From the NCBI GenBank assembly GCA_050084515.1, contig CM114273.1:10478001-10542000 (forward strand): a stretch of DNA of 64,000 nucleotides, given 5' to 3'. Shown piece after piece: positions 1-14,017 of the stretch. The stretch comes from Blasia pusilla. Taxonomy: Eukaryota > Marchantiophyta > Marchantiopsida > Blasiales. Position 1 is the stretch's first letter. Every line of letters starts with the position of its first letter. Below the pieces are notes generated by a model. It searched no databases, was not told the origin of the DNA, and saw nothing but the letters and a program-made list of their open reading frames with translations. A program made the translations under genes and the position numbers.

Positions 1-324
1 TAAAACATGTAGTGCTTAAGTGGGAAAGAACCAGCCAAAAAAAGAAAAAGACGAGAAACATGAGATAAAGATGAGAGTGGCGCCATAGGTTAGTGAAAAG
101 TAAGATAAAGATGAGGTTGGGGATGGATGTGATAAGATGAGATAGGGACATTAAAGTCCAAAGAAGATCCTCTCATGCTATGAGAATATGACACGTAGTA
201 TAAAAATGAGTAGAGGTAATTTATCTTCATTGTACTTATCTCTAAGTATATAAAGTAAGAGGAGAGGGCTCAAGGGGCTTTATACCTTTTAGCAACTCTA
301 GAGTGATATTAGGAGATTGAGAGT

Positions 325-525
325 TATAATATACCCTCTGCCCTCTCCCAAGCTCTCTCCATGGTAACCTATGCTCACACTTCACCTACTTGGCTCTTGA
401 TCTATTGTAAGGGGGACAAGGGCTCCTTCCCAAAATAGAAAGTCAACTCTACTCACAATAATAACTTATCGGAAATAATAAGTTTCTCCATACAACTCCA
501 AATGAGCCAAAACGAAGGGGTTTAG
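325..525 (-). repeat. Partial LTR-C fragment (gypsy family of this window)
   Basis: Read on the minus strand, this stretch matches the middle of the 0.5-kb LTR found complete at 12570-13077 and 13497-14005. The shared landmarks are the 'gctcatttggagccat' block, the 'aagtggcccttgacc' block and the 'cttgggagaggg' block before the TATA region. Both ends are lost, so it is a decayed piece and not a usable LTR. The match was made by eye. Confidence 0.7.
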
Positions 526-2157
526 GATTTAGGGATGTCCTTCAACAGCTGAAATGCTCGGGGTCTAGTATTCAAGTAGGAGAGAGGAAGAGGGGAGAGG
601 AACATGGGTTGCATCAAGACCAAGTTTCCCTAAAGATCCTCGGAGTCTGATGGGTTGATGCTTTATTCAACTTATCTATTAGAGAGGCTATCTTCAGAAA
701 ATATGTGCAACTCGTCATGGTGCGATTGGTTGTAGGCACAAGCAAAATAAAATCAAGGGGGAGAAAATATGTATGTGTTCATGGAGTGTATGGCCATCTC
801 CACCATTTTCATGTGATTCTGGAATGAGTGAATAACGACTGCCTTCATACAAAAATGAGCCTCCAATGAATTTGGGCACTACTCTGCAAACTAGGACCCC
901 GCCATGCCATGAATCGGTGGTTTCCATCCTAGATGAAAAAGTACAAGTTTTTCATCCACTTGTACTTTGTTCCATCCACCACTCTCCTGAATTCCGCGTC
1001 CCTCATTTTTTAGAACCCATGGAGGTTGTCAAGGTCTTCTTTAGTAACTAAATATTGCTTTTCATGTTCCTCATACCTTTCGAATATTGGGTCTGTGTCG
1101 AGCTTGAAGAGTTGCTCTAGAGCAACAAAAAGAAATTTTATCGGATACTCATCCACGACGAAGAGATCCATTTCTTCCAAAGGGTTGAAGGATGACGTTG
1201 TGTCTCTAGAACTTGATTCGAAGCTGTCCACCATCTCAATACTTGTGGTCTCCTTCTCATCCTCAATTCTATATGGAATGTCATCGGTGTTACTCTATTG
1301 AATGTTTGTGCTTGATTTCCAAGAGGAGACATCCTCCATTTCCAGACTGTTTATGGGAAGTGGATGGCTTTAGGGTCGATTTAAGAACCTCAAACGGCAT
1401 TTGAATGCATGATGGTTCCAGCTGTCCAACGGACATCCTATGAGTCCCTAATCGTGAGTCACAAAAATGAATTGTGGGTTGGAATCCAAGTGTGGCTTAA
1501 GAAATCCATTCCCTTGGATCAGGTTTGGGTTTTGAGTTCCAACGCCAAACTCCCGTTCCATCCCTTGCTCTTGAGATGTTGTTTGATACTCAAATTGGGG
1601 TTTGTGTTTCAAGAATCCTTGGAGACACTCCCCCTTACTTGTTCTTTTGGGGATCTCCGCCCTCCCCCTAACTTTAGGGAAAGACACTCGGGCCCCTCAA
1701 ATTGGTCCTCAACCCAACTTCTCTCATATTAGTTTCTGGCCAATATCTCAGCCGATCCTTATGCGTTTGCTAAGATCTTTGGTGTGTTGGAATTGTCTTG
1801 GCATAAAATTTCTAACGCCATCTTATTTGTCCCACACGCATCTTGAGACTAAAATTTATGGTAAAAAACACAATCAAAATCCCCAAACGCTAGTTGTGTT
1901 CCAAAATTGGTTCTCACCTCTTTGGCAACCAACCTTTCTAGACTCAACTCATCTCAAGTCTTCGTTCATGTTTGGTCTAAGTTTCATGGTTACGACCACA
2001 AATGCATGAAATGCACAAACTCTATTCCGCATTTTGTCTCTTGGACTTTTCCAAGAGACCTCTCCAAAGTGCGATCATCGTAGCGTGAGTCCACTAGAGT
2101 TCTGATGTTCCGCTTGGCGCTTATTTGGTGTTCATTTGGTTATATGAGGGTCGCGAC
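526..2157. other. Non-coding stretch between two minus-strand LTR-C fragments
   Basis: The open frames here are short, overlap on both strands and show no motif I recognise. The stretch is flanked by two LTR-C pieces in the same (minus) orientation. It may be the interior of an old non-autonomous LTR element or unrelated DNA between two fragments. No primer site or purine tract was found to decide. Confidence 0.4.
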
Positions 2158-2531
2158 ACCATAGCTCCGTTGCCTCGTGCCAAGAGGCTCAACAAAGAGA
2201 GAATGAGTACTCGAGCTCTCAATTGGAATTATACCCCCTTCCCTCTCTTAAAGTCTCTCCACGATAACCTATGCTTGTAGGTCATCTCCTTGGCTCTTGA
2301 CCTGCTATAGCGGATCAAGGGCCACTTCCCAAAGTAGAAAGTAAACTATACTCAATATGAAAACTTACCTAAAATAGTAAGTTTCTTCATATGGCTCCAA
2401 ATGAGCCGAAACAAAGGGGAAACTTGCTCTCTCACATTACCTATGGCCTCAATAAGTCATCTTGGACCTCTTGAGGCTGTTCTCTAGTATCTCCAAAGGC
2501 ACTCTACTATATCTTGTCGATCTATCCTAAT
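2158..2531 (-). repeat. Partial LTR-C fragment
   Basis: On the minus strand it starts with the family's 'ttaggatagatc' near 2531 and runs through the promoter region, including the 'attctctctttgtt' RNA-start segment (near 2199-2212), to about 2158, where it diverges in the segment corresponding to the LTR after the RNA start. The first 10 or so bases of the LTR and its 3' third are absent, so this is a truncated copy. Confidence 0.75.
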
Positions 2532-5299
<2,768 letters not shown>

Positions 5300-5845
5300 G
5301 TGCTCCTTCATTTTTCAAAAAAAAAATTAATACCGTTTCAATCAATGAAATCCTTCCCTCTTTCAAGCAATAAAATACCATGTAACAAGTCGCCGGCGTA
5401 CACCCGTAAAGGTTCTATTAGCGTAAGACTTTGCGACCTTTTCGTCGGGACCGTTTATACATCCCACTTTACTTCCCTAAATTGTCCCTGGCCGCTACTA
5501 GTAGATGTTTGCCATTTAAAACGTGGCCACACTTTGGAGTTCTTAACAGCGTTAGTTACGGGTGGTTTGGCTTCGGCTCGAAACTCTAAACGTGTATGTG
5601 AGTACTGCTTCCGATTTCCTTCGCTAGAAGGGTTTTGGGTTCTGTTGACTCGCACACTCCCTGCTTCACAATCCCTCTCCGTTTATTTCTTCTCCAGAGC
5701 TTGTCATCGCTGTCCGTATTGCGTTGTCTACTTGGCTTTTCCGGTTGTGGGCTTCACGTACTCTTTTGTATTCCCGAGGTATTCTTCTTCTCTTTTCAGG
5801 CGGAGGAGTTTTCTGGAATCGCTCGGTTGATTTGGGTCTTCGGCC

Positions 5846-8829
5846 ATGGCTGCTGAAGCGGCTCTTCCCACCGCGCATCTAGTGATTGGCTCCTTCTGTC
5901 CGACAGTAGAAAGAGCGTCAAATTGCAGGCTACGGGTGGAATTCACAGCCGGCGCATTTCCGCTTGCGAGAGTGCGCAGAGAAAGCAAAAGTTTGTGGAG
6001 TTGCCGCTGGCAAACGCGATGGAAATCTGTGGCGGAGCAGCTGCAAGCCGAGACAGATAAAGAAGAGAGCGTGGGAGCGACGGTTTCGTCTGACTGTCTT
6101 ATTTTGTCCCATGAGGTAATTCTGGTTACAATTTTTTTCTTCGTTCCTCTTTAATTCTTGCTTCCAAGTGTCATGGAACCAATTATTTTTCCCGTCCTGG
6201 GTACTCCATGTTTCTTGCCTGATGTGCCTTCTCTTGTTGTAGGTTGCTTGGAGATAGAATCGCCTGAAACGCCGCTCTTTTCCCTTGGTTGTTTTTTAAT
6301 TTCGGATTTGAGACAACGGGGTTTGTCTGTGTGTGAGTCTTACACCATGCTTGCTAAGAACTTGAGGATGCTACTGAGTTGTGCCTCACCTCCGTAATCC
6401 TGGTTTGAATTCGCGTAGAGTTGTTTGCCATATCTGCTAGGTGACAAGTTTTGGAGATGAAAATCAGAGTCTTTCCAAGCAAGTGGTTGAAGGAACGGAC
6501 AAGAGAAGAAACAAAGAGGCATCCGGAGTGCCAAAAGTCCGAAGTGAGAATTATGTCTCCGAGCCGCACAGTGGATTGGATTCGGAGAAAGACGATGGTA
6601 TAGCATATGGGGACTCCGGAGAAAGTGCTAGTGATGTCAGCAGGCAAGAGGAAGACGAGGAATTAGAGATGGGCTACAAAATGAGTAGAGTTTGTGACCG
6701 TTTGATAGAAGTATTCATGATTGAGAAGACGACTCCCCTGGAATGGCGAAAGCTACTTGCTTTCAGCGAGGAGTGGACTAGAATTCGCCCACACTTCTTT
6801 AAACGCTGTCAAATAAACGCCATGGGGGAAGAGGACCCTAAAAAGAAAGGCGACATATTGAAGCTCGCTAGGAAATTGAAGGAGGTCAGTAGTATAGGTT
6901 CTACCCTATATTTAATGTTGAATGAGGCAAAGCCTCTTACAGTAAAGTGAATATGAATTTGAAGTGATGTTCAGCAGGGGTTCTAGTATGCATGGTGACC
7001 TCTGCTCACTGAAGAAAAGACTGAGTTGAGGGAGGGTTTTTTACTGACACAAGAGATAGTCTTGTGAATCATGGTTTCATATTGCCTGTAGGGAATTGTA
7101 TAACCCCAGCATGTTTTCATTGTAAGACATGTGCAGGTTGACAGTGACATGATGAGGCATGACGACTTGTTAGCAGAAGTAGAGAAGAACCCACTCAATG
7201 TTGATACTGTTGTTGCGAAGCGACGGAAGGATTTCACTGGCGATTTCTTTGAACACTTGCATACACTTTGTGATGCCAGCTACAAAGATTTGAATCGCAG
7301 AGATGGTATGGACTTTCGTGACAACTTCAGAGTTGATAACACTTAAGTATAGGCAGGAATCTCTTTCAGTGAATGCAGAGTCAGTCCAGTGGATATTGAA
7401 AGGTTTTATGGCTTCCCGTAAACTATGAGTTGTAAGCCATCAAAGTTACCACTTGGCTCTGCTTGTCAAAATACTGATTTGATTTTAGGCCTTCACAGTT
7501 CTCTTCAGCATACGGGTCTGGAACTTGTCCTGGGAGTGAAAGACAGTTAATGAATGATAACTAATTTTCACCAAAAGAGTTTTTCCAGGCTTCCTGCCAA
7601 TGGACAGTGGGGGATAGTATGCCCCAATGAATTCACATGACAGAAGATCTTTGAGCTGCCTCTTGACCTCAACTGTTTTGTAACTGATGGTTGTTTGGAA
7701 ATGAGCTGGTTGTGGATGTGTATCATCGTAATTGATTGTTGAGGTTTGTTTAATTGCTAAGCTTTTGGTGGCTGGGTTCTTGTGGGTTTGCAGAAATTGC
7801 ATCTGTAGCAGGGAAGTGCTTGTCTGCCATAGAAGCCTATGACAGCGCTCAAGAAGACAGCGAATCACTAGCTGAAGCACAGCTTAAGTTTGATGACATA
7901 CTTAGCTCCCCTTCCTTAGAGGCTGCAGTGAACAAAATTGACCAGTTAGCGCAGAGACAGGAGCTTGATTCAACCTTGATGCTTCTTATTACGAAGGCAT
8001 GGGCAGCGGCCAAAGAGTCCACGATGATGAAAGAAGAGGTAAGTGGGGGTGAATCTCACTTCTGCAATTTATTTTGTTCTTATCTTTGATTTGGATGATA
8101 CGAGGCTATTCTCTATTTTAGCCTCCAGCAAAGGGATTTTATTATGAAAGTGTGAAAGCCGGAGGTATTTTCTTGTAGCTGTTTGTGTGACTAATAGAAC
8201 CCCCTTTCCCCCTCTCCAGGTTAAAGACATTATGTTACACCTGTATAATGTGGCTAGAGGCAACATGCAGAGGCTCATACCTAAGGAGGTTCGCATCATA
8301 AGACACCTACTGTCTATTCCAGATCCTCGTGAACGGTTTGCTGCTATGACAGATGCGTTTTCTCCTGGAGATGAACTCGAGGGAAAGAATGAAGACATGC
8401 TGTACACGTAAGGCGTTATCCATGTTTCCTGTGAAATGGAGCACGTTTTGGCCAAGTCTAGTGCTTGGTAGGCCATGACCAGGTTGAAAATTGAAATGTG
8501 TGCCTGAATTTCACTGTTATCAAAGTCGAGGATGCTTTGTGTATTGGGGAAGAAATTTGGTTTTCACATTATGAATCTTTTAGGGGCAAGTAATGGAGGA
8601 TTCCGTTGCTTGTTTTTTTACTCGTGAATACTGAAATATTGAGTGATTGTCTCCTCCTCCATCTGGCAGGACCCCAGAAACCTTGCACAAGTGGGTCAAA
8701 ATCATTCTAGATGCTTATTACACAAATAAGCAGGGCACTCTGATCAAGGAAGCACAGAAACTGATGAACCCTGAGGTCATCAATCGACTGGAAGTGCTGA
8801 AGGAAGTTCTAGAGGACCAATTTATGTAA
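5846..8829 (+). CDS. Plastid-type protein of unknown function, At4g37920-like, six exons
   Basis: Model: join(5846..6115, 6441..6884, 7137..7305, 7794..8038, 8220..8407, 8670..8829), 1476 nt, 491 residues. Every junction is GT-AG and every phase agrees (0,0,1,0,2), so the model is strong although I only read it by eye. The first 60 residues are rich in Ala, Ser and Arg, as a chloroplast transit peptide would be. Residues about 90-165 are acidic and low-complexity. The conserved body starts near 'MSRVCDRLIEVFM' and carries 'FFKRCQ', 'LIPKEVRIIRHLL', 'PRERFAAMTDAF', and the C-terminal 'LIKEAQKLMNPEVINRLEVLK'. I recognise this from memory as the uncharacterised chloroplast family typified by Arabidopsis At4g37920. 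I see no catalytic motif, and the family has no firm function. The start at 5846 was chosen because it opens the frame shared with exon 2. A 5' leader from about 5600 is plausible. Confidence 0.85.
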
Positions 8830-9251
8830 ATTTTCGTAAGTAAATTTAATCAGTGCAGTTTGAGCAAATTATTGGCATGAATGAGATGTGGGTGCCACAA
8901 GGACACCCAATAGTATTTTTTGTGTTAAGGAACGATAGCCCTGCTAGGTCTTACGAATCTGATGAGAATCTTACTTAGTTCACTTGGCTTAGAAATGATA
9001 GTTTTGATGTCAATTCCCTGACGTGTGCCAATCTAATGTGATGCCTGGATGCTTGCAATTCAGGATATCTTGGATAAATTCAGTCTTGGGATTGGCAAGC
9101 CATGGAGAGGTGTACTGTGATTGTTAGCCTTTTTTATTGAAATTATGGAAAATGAACATATATGAAGGTGTGGGCAGGGCCCACATGGTAACTTGTGTAT
9201 ACAGCAATGACATCAGTCTTGAAACTACAGCTAGTGTGTTTTAATATTTTA

Positions 9252-9635
9252 GAGAAAGGATGAACGGATCTAGGGTGCAGTTAAGTTCTAGGAACCTAAG
9301 TCCAGGTGTCATCCTAAAGAAATTCTTTAGCCGGATGTTGTGTCCTTCCAAGATACCTGATTACAAAGGATGAGCTGATCCAAGATGCAATTCAGTTTGG
9401 AATCATTGGGAGGATCTCTTCACAATGAGATTCTCTAGCTGGATGAGGTTTTCTTCTAGTATTCTTGGCCAGGATGTTATCATAATGAGATTCCTTGTGT
9501 GGATGATGTTTTCTTCAAAGAGATCTGTTGACAAAGGATGAGCTGATCTTGTTGGCAATTTAGTTTTAGGAACCTTGGCCAGGGTTTTATCACAATTATG
9601 TTACTTACCTTCAGGATGTTTTCTTTGAGGCTCCT
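9252..9635 (+). repeat. Degenerate tandem repeat, about three units
   Basis: Recurring phrases are 'acaaaggatgagctgatc', 'gcaatt(c/t)agttt', 'atcacaatgagattc' and 'tggatgatgttttcttc', spaced roughly 90-170 bases apart. The units are diverged and unequal in length. Seen by eye; a self dot-plot would define the period. Confidence 0.6.
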
Positions 9636-10198
9636 GAAATGCCAGTCAGCAGTAGTAACTGATGTGGGGTTCCACTGCGCTCAGTGCGAGCATGTGCAGC
9701 TCCACAAATCTGTGGATGTGTACTCAGGGTTCTTTGATGATATTATGTATCTTAGGATGTGTCTTACCCTTTGCTGATGTCTCATCATCAGGGAATTGTA
9801 CAAGTAGTGCAGTTTAGGCAAATGGCCATAAGATTGGAGATTTTAATATCAAGCTGGTTGTAGCCCAACTGTCTCCCTCTTCAGTAATTTTGTGAATTCC
9901 TAACTGGAGGAAGCGGAGGACAACACGTTGGAGAATGCAGCACATTCCAAAACACAAGACATGTTGAATGAGCATGAACTCCAGGTAGTTTAGATATTCA
10001 CCTAAATCTATATTCTTATTGGAGAGTGCTTTTTCTTTTGCAAACTCCTCTCCTGTTGACACTTGGCGTTTTCAGCCAATGGGATTGCTCGCCTTCTGAA
10101 CCAATAAAATTGCTCGAAATTGATATATATTGGCATTTAAAAACTGTAAGTTAAGTATGGGAGGTAATATAAATCCGAGCATGGCATGGCTTTATACT

Positions 10199-10280
10199 AG
10201 TTTCTTATAGAAACGAAAAGAGCTTATTTTGGGTCTACAAGTTTCTTAACAAAATGAAAAGAGCTATTTTTTGGTCTACA
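10199..10280 (+). repeat. 41-bp tandem duplication
   Basis: Units 10199-10239 and 10240-10280 both begin 'agtttctta' and end 'ggtctaca', with a handful of differences between them. They abut exactly. Confidence 0.85.
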
Positions 10281-11796
10281 AGCTAGTGAGCAAAGCTCGA
10301 GCTTGTCTTGGTTAAAGCTTTCTCTCTCCTACCAGTGTTGTAGTCCCTATTTTCCCACCAGTTCTTACTGTAGTGGACTAGGCCCCCCTGTAGGTAATAC
10401 GCCTGTTGCCCTGGCGTTTCTTATGACTTTGGGAGAGAAGCTCTACGAATGTTCTTTGACTAAAATCTGGTGTGCCATGGGGCGCATACCACACCAGATT
10501 GTGTTGGAGTGTGTTGTGATGATATGTCATGGCAATGATGAGGGCCAAGGTCACTATTGTTATCGAGAAGACCAGGAGATCCACGAGGTGTCCTTGAACA
10601 TTTGGAGCATTGCACGAGTGATGATCACATCAAGAAGACTATTTAATCACGGTCACATGAAGATGAGGGAACATGACCAGATTCCTCCACTGCCTTGCTG
10701 TGGAAGAACCTGACTGACACGCTTGAAGCTGTGTACATGAAAGTGTCGCTGGGTAGATTATTGTCCGTCTCACAAACCATGGTTTTTGTCGTATCTTAAC
10801 TCGAAGTGTGTGGAGGGATCAGGGTCCCGTCCATCTAGAAGATCGATGGGACACTCGTAAGTTGATGGTGAAGGCAGTTGGAGACAAGTTACCTCCATCA
10901 CTACCTTGGAGTGTTTGGCGGGGTCCATTTGGACTCCAAGTAGGCCATTGAAGCAGGCCAAACCTGAGATGAGAAAGGTTCAATAATTGTCAATGCGACC
11001 AAGCCCCCTTCAGGACCACATATCTGTGGGAGTATGAGGAGAGAAACTTTATTGGGAGATGACAAAATACTCAAAGCTTTCTGTATTGAATGAATATCCA
11101 AAGCTTATTGAATTGAAGATCTGCTTATTGTGGACTCCAATGTGTGGAACGGAGCTCGATTTCAGGGCACGGGTGATTCCCTTGAACCACAACAAGAGTA
11201 GGATTGCAGCACAATCAAAGTACTACACCTTGTGATGGGATCAAACCTCCAAGTCTTTTAGGGACCTCACTTAGTTAAGGTAGACAGATACTCTTCTGGG
11301 TATTCCATGTCTGTCCAGGTATATAGATTTGTGACGTGTGTCTTACCTCATATCTGGAAGGCATTGCATCGATTCTCTGAATAGTAGACTCACACGATTT
11401 GAGAGTTTACCACGCATCATATGATCCCCCTCTTTACTACTACTTCCTGCTGCACCCATCCGGTCTCTCGGAAGCATCGTCTAACTTGGGGTATGGTTGC
11501 AAGGCCACGACAGGCAAGTAATTGATGAGGACAGTCAGATGTGTAGGAGCGACCAGCCCTGCACTACGACACGAGTTCCCAGCCATATCTGTTCCGATAT
11601 GTAGGGCATTAGCAACTGGTTTTAGTAGACCAAAATCTGATCCAACATGTGGGGCGTGAGCATCTAATGTCATGAATTGTGGTGAGATGATTTTGAAGGA
11701 GTAGGACCAAGGAGAAATTGGTAAAGAGGAGAACTAGTATTACTTAGGGTGTACACTTATCGTAGGGAAAAAATGATGAACCTCATTGAAAATGCA

Positions 11797-12301
11797 TGAT
11801 GGAAAACCCATTGGAAATACAAAAGAGGGGGATTCAAAGAGTCTAGTATCCGAAGGCCAAAAACAACCCTAAAAAAGAAGAAAGGGGCATTCCCTCCTAT
11901 CAACTAAATTCATCATCAGCAGAGACAATATTAGCAATACTTAGAGAATTATGACTGTTACTAATTGGACTTCTAGCGTCGGTGTCTCCCACAGCCTGAG
12001 CCCGCCGCAAAATCCGATTAGCGTGAGCATGCTGCAAAGCTATGGAGACTTGTTGCCTACAATAAAGAATTGTAATAGTTAAGGACAATCCATTTCTCGA
12101 TTGGAGATGATAAACGCAATCCGTAAGGAATGAATCAACCTCCCCCCCATGGCCCCGAACATCTCTATGTTTAAGGGGAAAAATCGATGTGCATCATGAA
12201 GTTGACTACAAATATGGGTCTTCTTCATCGCCATTGCCACTCCTTGTAATAATCTCCCTTGTGCCACCACTTGGGCTCACACAACCTCCCTCGTAGGATC
12301 C
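11797..12301 (-). mobile_element. 5'-truncated LINE-like copy (3' end only)
   Basis: On the minus strand this matches the last part of the LINE-like ORF at 34242-35108 and its 3' tail. Shared protein phrases are 'VAQGRL', 'KKTHI.SQLHD', 'ILYCRQ.VSIALQ' and 'RRAQAVGD'. It is broken by frameshifts. The match begins near 12301 at 'ggatcctacgagggagg' and ends at the common 3' terminus 'gggttttccatc' (about 11797). Loss of the 5' part with a fixed 3' end is typical of non-LTR retrotransposition. Confidence 0.8.
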
Positions 12302-12569
12302 GTAGGCATTCAAAGGAAATCTGAGGATATCATTTTTGGGGTTCTCGTATGGAAGGTTGGTTCCCCTTGCCATGATTTCATAGTTGAAATGCCTGAGATG
12401 TGGGCATGTGGGACAAAATCGTTTGTACTCTCACGACAACCTAAACTTGGAGCGTGGGATGCTGACATCAAACAAAGCCACATGCTTGAAGCTTCCCCAC
12501 GGTATGATGTCAGCTCCTCACCAAAATTAAAGGAGGGTAGAAAGATTTGAACTAAAGTTCCAAGAATGG

Positions 12570-13077
12570 TGTCATGACTTTTAGGATAGATCGGTCAGAT
12601 CTAGTAGAGCGCCTTCAGAGATACTTGAGGACTGCCTCAGGAGGACGAGGATGACCTTCTGAGGCCACGGGTAACCTGAGAGAGCAAGTTTCCCCTTTGT
12701 TTGGATTCATTTGGAGCCATAAAGATAAACTTACTATTTTGGGTAAGCTTCCATTTGGAATATAGTTGATTTCCACTTTGGGAAGTGGCCTTCCACCCGC
12801 TACAGCAGGTCGAGAGCCAAGAGGTGACCTGCGAGCATAGATTACCGAGGAGAGAGCTTGGGAGAGGGAAGGGGATATACCTCCAAAAGAGAGAGCTTGA
12901 GAGCTCATTCTCTCTTTGTTGAACCTCTTGGCATGAAGCGGCGGAGCTATGGTCATGCTTGCCTCGTGTGTGTAACCCAAGCCACTCATTAGGAGAGTGG
13001 GTTGGTTTGACATGAGAGAGAGTGCACACCATGGAGAGCTTGGTATGAGATGTGATGTGAGATCTACTTGATTTACA
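12570..13077 (+). repeat. LTR-C, orphan copy 1 (508 bp)
   Basis: Starts TGTCATGAC, ends TTTACA, and is near-identical in layout to the LTRs at 13497-14005 and 23146-23649. TATA box at about 12876 (ggatatacc). The predicted RNA start is about 31 bases later at 12907. Its RNA-start segment 12905-12919 is the exact reverse complement of 13075-13089, which spans the LTR end and the bases just after it. It is followed by about 420 bases of leader, then by element 1, so it looks like what is left of an older element that element 1 entered, or a product of unequal recombination. Confidence 0.85.
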
Positions 13078-13496
13078 AAGAGAGAATGAGTGAGTGAGAG
13101 AGTTTCAATGAGGGAGCTCGCTGATCACTTGCTGTTGTTGCAGGTTGGGGACCTTATTCCCCGTTCAGCAATTCATGGGAGTGCTCACCAGAGCAAAAGC
13201 CGCTCAGTTTTACTGATTCCTTTGCTCATTTTTAGTACCGGAGAGTGGCACGCGGAAGTGCTGCCCAATTTGTGTTAGAAATTGAGTATGGGTGTGGGTC
13301 GTCCCATGCTGGTGCTCTCGGGAGCACCATGTAGCTTGCTGATTTGTGTTTTCACAGTTTTTACATTTTTGTTGGGAGAAATTAGCACGGAAGCGCTGCC
13401 AAATTTTGCGTAGGAGAAAGAGACTAAGGCTGTACGATGAAGAAACCAATTTGAGGAGGTGGTAGATCGGAAAGCTAGGTACGCTGTTGAAGAAAC
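13078..13496 (+). other. Leader remnant of the element belonging to LTR-C copy 1
   Basis: Matches 14006-14340, the leader of element 1, including 'gcaggttggggacc', 'gctcacc(a/g)gagcaa' and 'gaagcgctgcc(a/g)aattttg'. The resemblance stops shortly before 13496, where element 1 begins. No coding potential. Confidence 0.8.
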
Positions 13497-14005
13497 TATC
13501 ACGAAATTAGGATAGATCAGTAGGATCTAGAAAAGCATGTTCACGAGTAGTGGAGGACATGCCCAGGAGGTTGAGAATGACCGGTTGAGGCCCCGGAAAA
13601 CTGAGAGAGCAGGTTTCCCCTTCGTTTTGGCTCATTTGGAGCCATATAGAGAAACTTACTATTTATGGTAAGTTTCCATCTTGGGGATAGTTGAATTTAT
13701 ACTTTGGGAAGTGGCCCTTGACCCGCTACAGTAGGTCAAGAGCCAAGGAGGTGACCTACGAGCATAGCCGTTGAGAGGGCTTGGGAGAGGGAAGAGGATA
13801 TACCTCCAAGAGAGGGAGCTTGAGAGGTCATTCTCTCTTTGTTGAACCTCTTGGCATAAGGCGGCGGAGCTATGGTCCCTTGCCTTGTGAGTGTAACCCA
13901 AGCCTCTCATTAGGAGAGTGGGTTTGGTTTGATATGAGAGAGAGTGCACACCTTTGAGAGCTATGGTGTGAGATGGTGTAGAGAGAGATTGGATCTTACT
14001 TTACA
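13497..14005 (+). repeat. 5' LTR of gypsy element 1 (LTR-C, 509 bp)
   Basis: Begins TATCACGA (family TGTCATGA) and ends TTTACA. It aligns along its length with 12570-13077 and 23146-23649. It contains one TATA box and the predicted RNA start. Confidence 0.87.
13799..13842 (+). promoter_or_regulatory. LTR promoter: TATA box and predicted RNA 5' end
   Basis: 'ggatatacc' gives a TATA box with its first T at 13799. Thirty-one bases on, at 13830, lies a pyrimidine-A start context (TCA). The segment 13828-13842 (tcattctctctttgt) would form the first bases of the RNA. It is exactly complementary to 14003-14017. The start site is predicted, not observed. Confidence 0.65.
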
Positions 14006-14017
14006 AAGAGAGAATGA
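14003..14017 (+). promoter_or_regulatory. Putative self-priming primer binding site
   Basis: The LTR ends at 14005 with ACA. The following bases AAGAGAGAATG (14006-14016) are the exact reverse complement of the predicted RNA 5' end at 13829-13839, and the match extends to 15 bases in all. No match to the usual plant initiator-tRNA primer site (TGGTATCAGAGC) is seen here. This is the arrangement known from the self-primed yeast element Tf1. Confidence 0.7.

Larger units (their letters stand above)
8900..11796. other. Intergenic region with degenerate repeats, no recognised gene
   Basis: Downstream of the At4g37920-like gene. A 136-codon plus frame at 10303-10713 has no recognisable domain. 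Two repeat structures inside it are listed separately (9252-9635 and 10199-10280). The rest shows nothing I can name. Confidence 0.5.

Noticed and set aside
10303-10713. 136-codon plus-strand frame as a gene
   Set aside because: No domain or conserved pattern is seen, and composition is like the surrounding non-coding DNA.
12570-14005. LTR-C copies taken as an independent small repeat (TRIM)
   Set aside because: One copy stands directly after the 3' interior of element 1 and another before its leader, with matching ends, so they are LTRs of the gypsy family.
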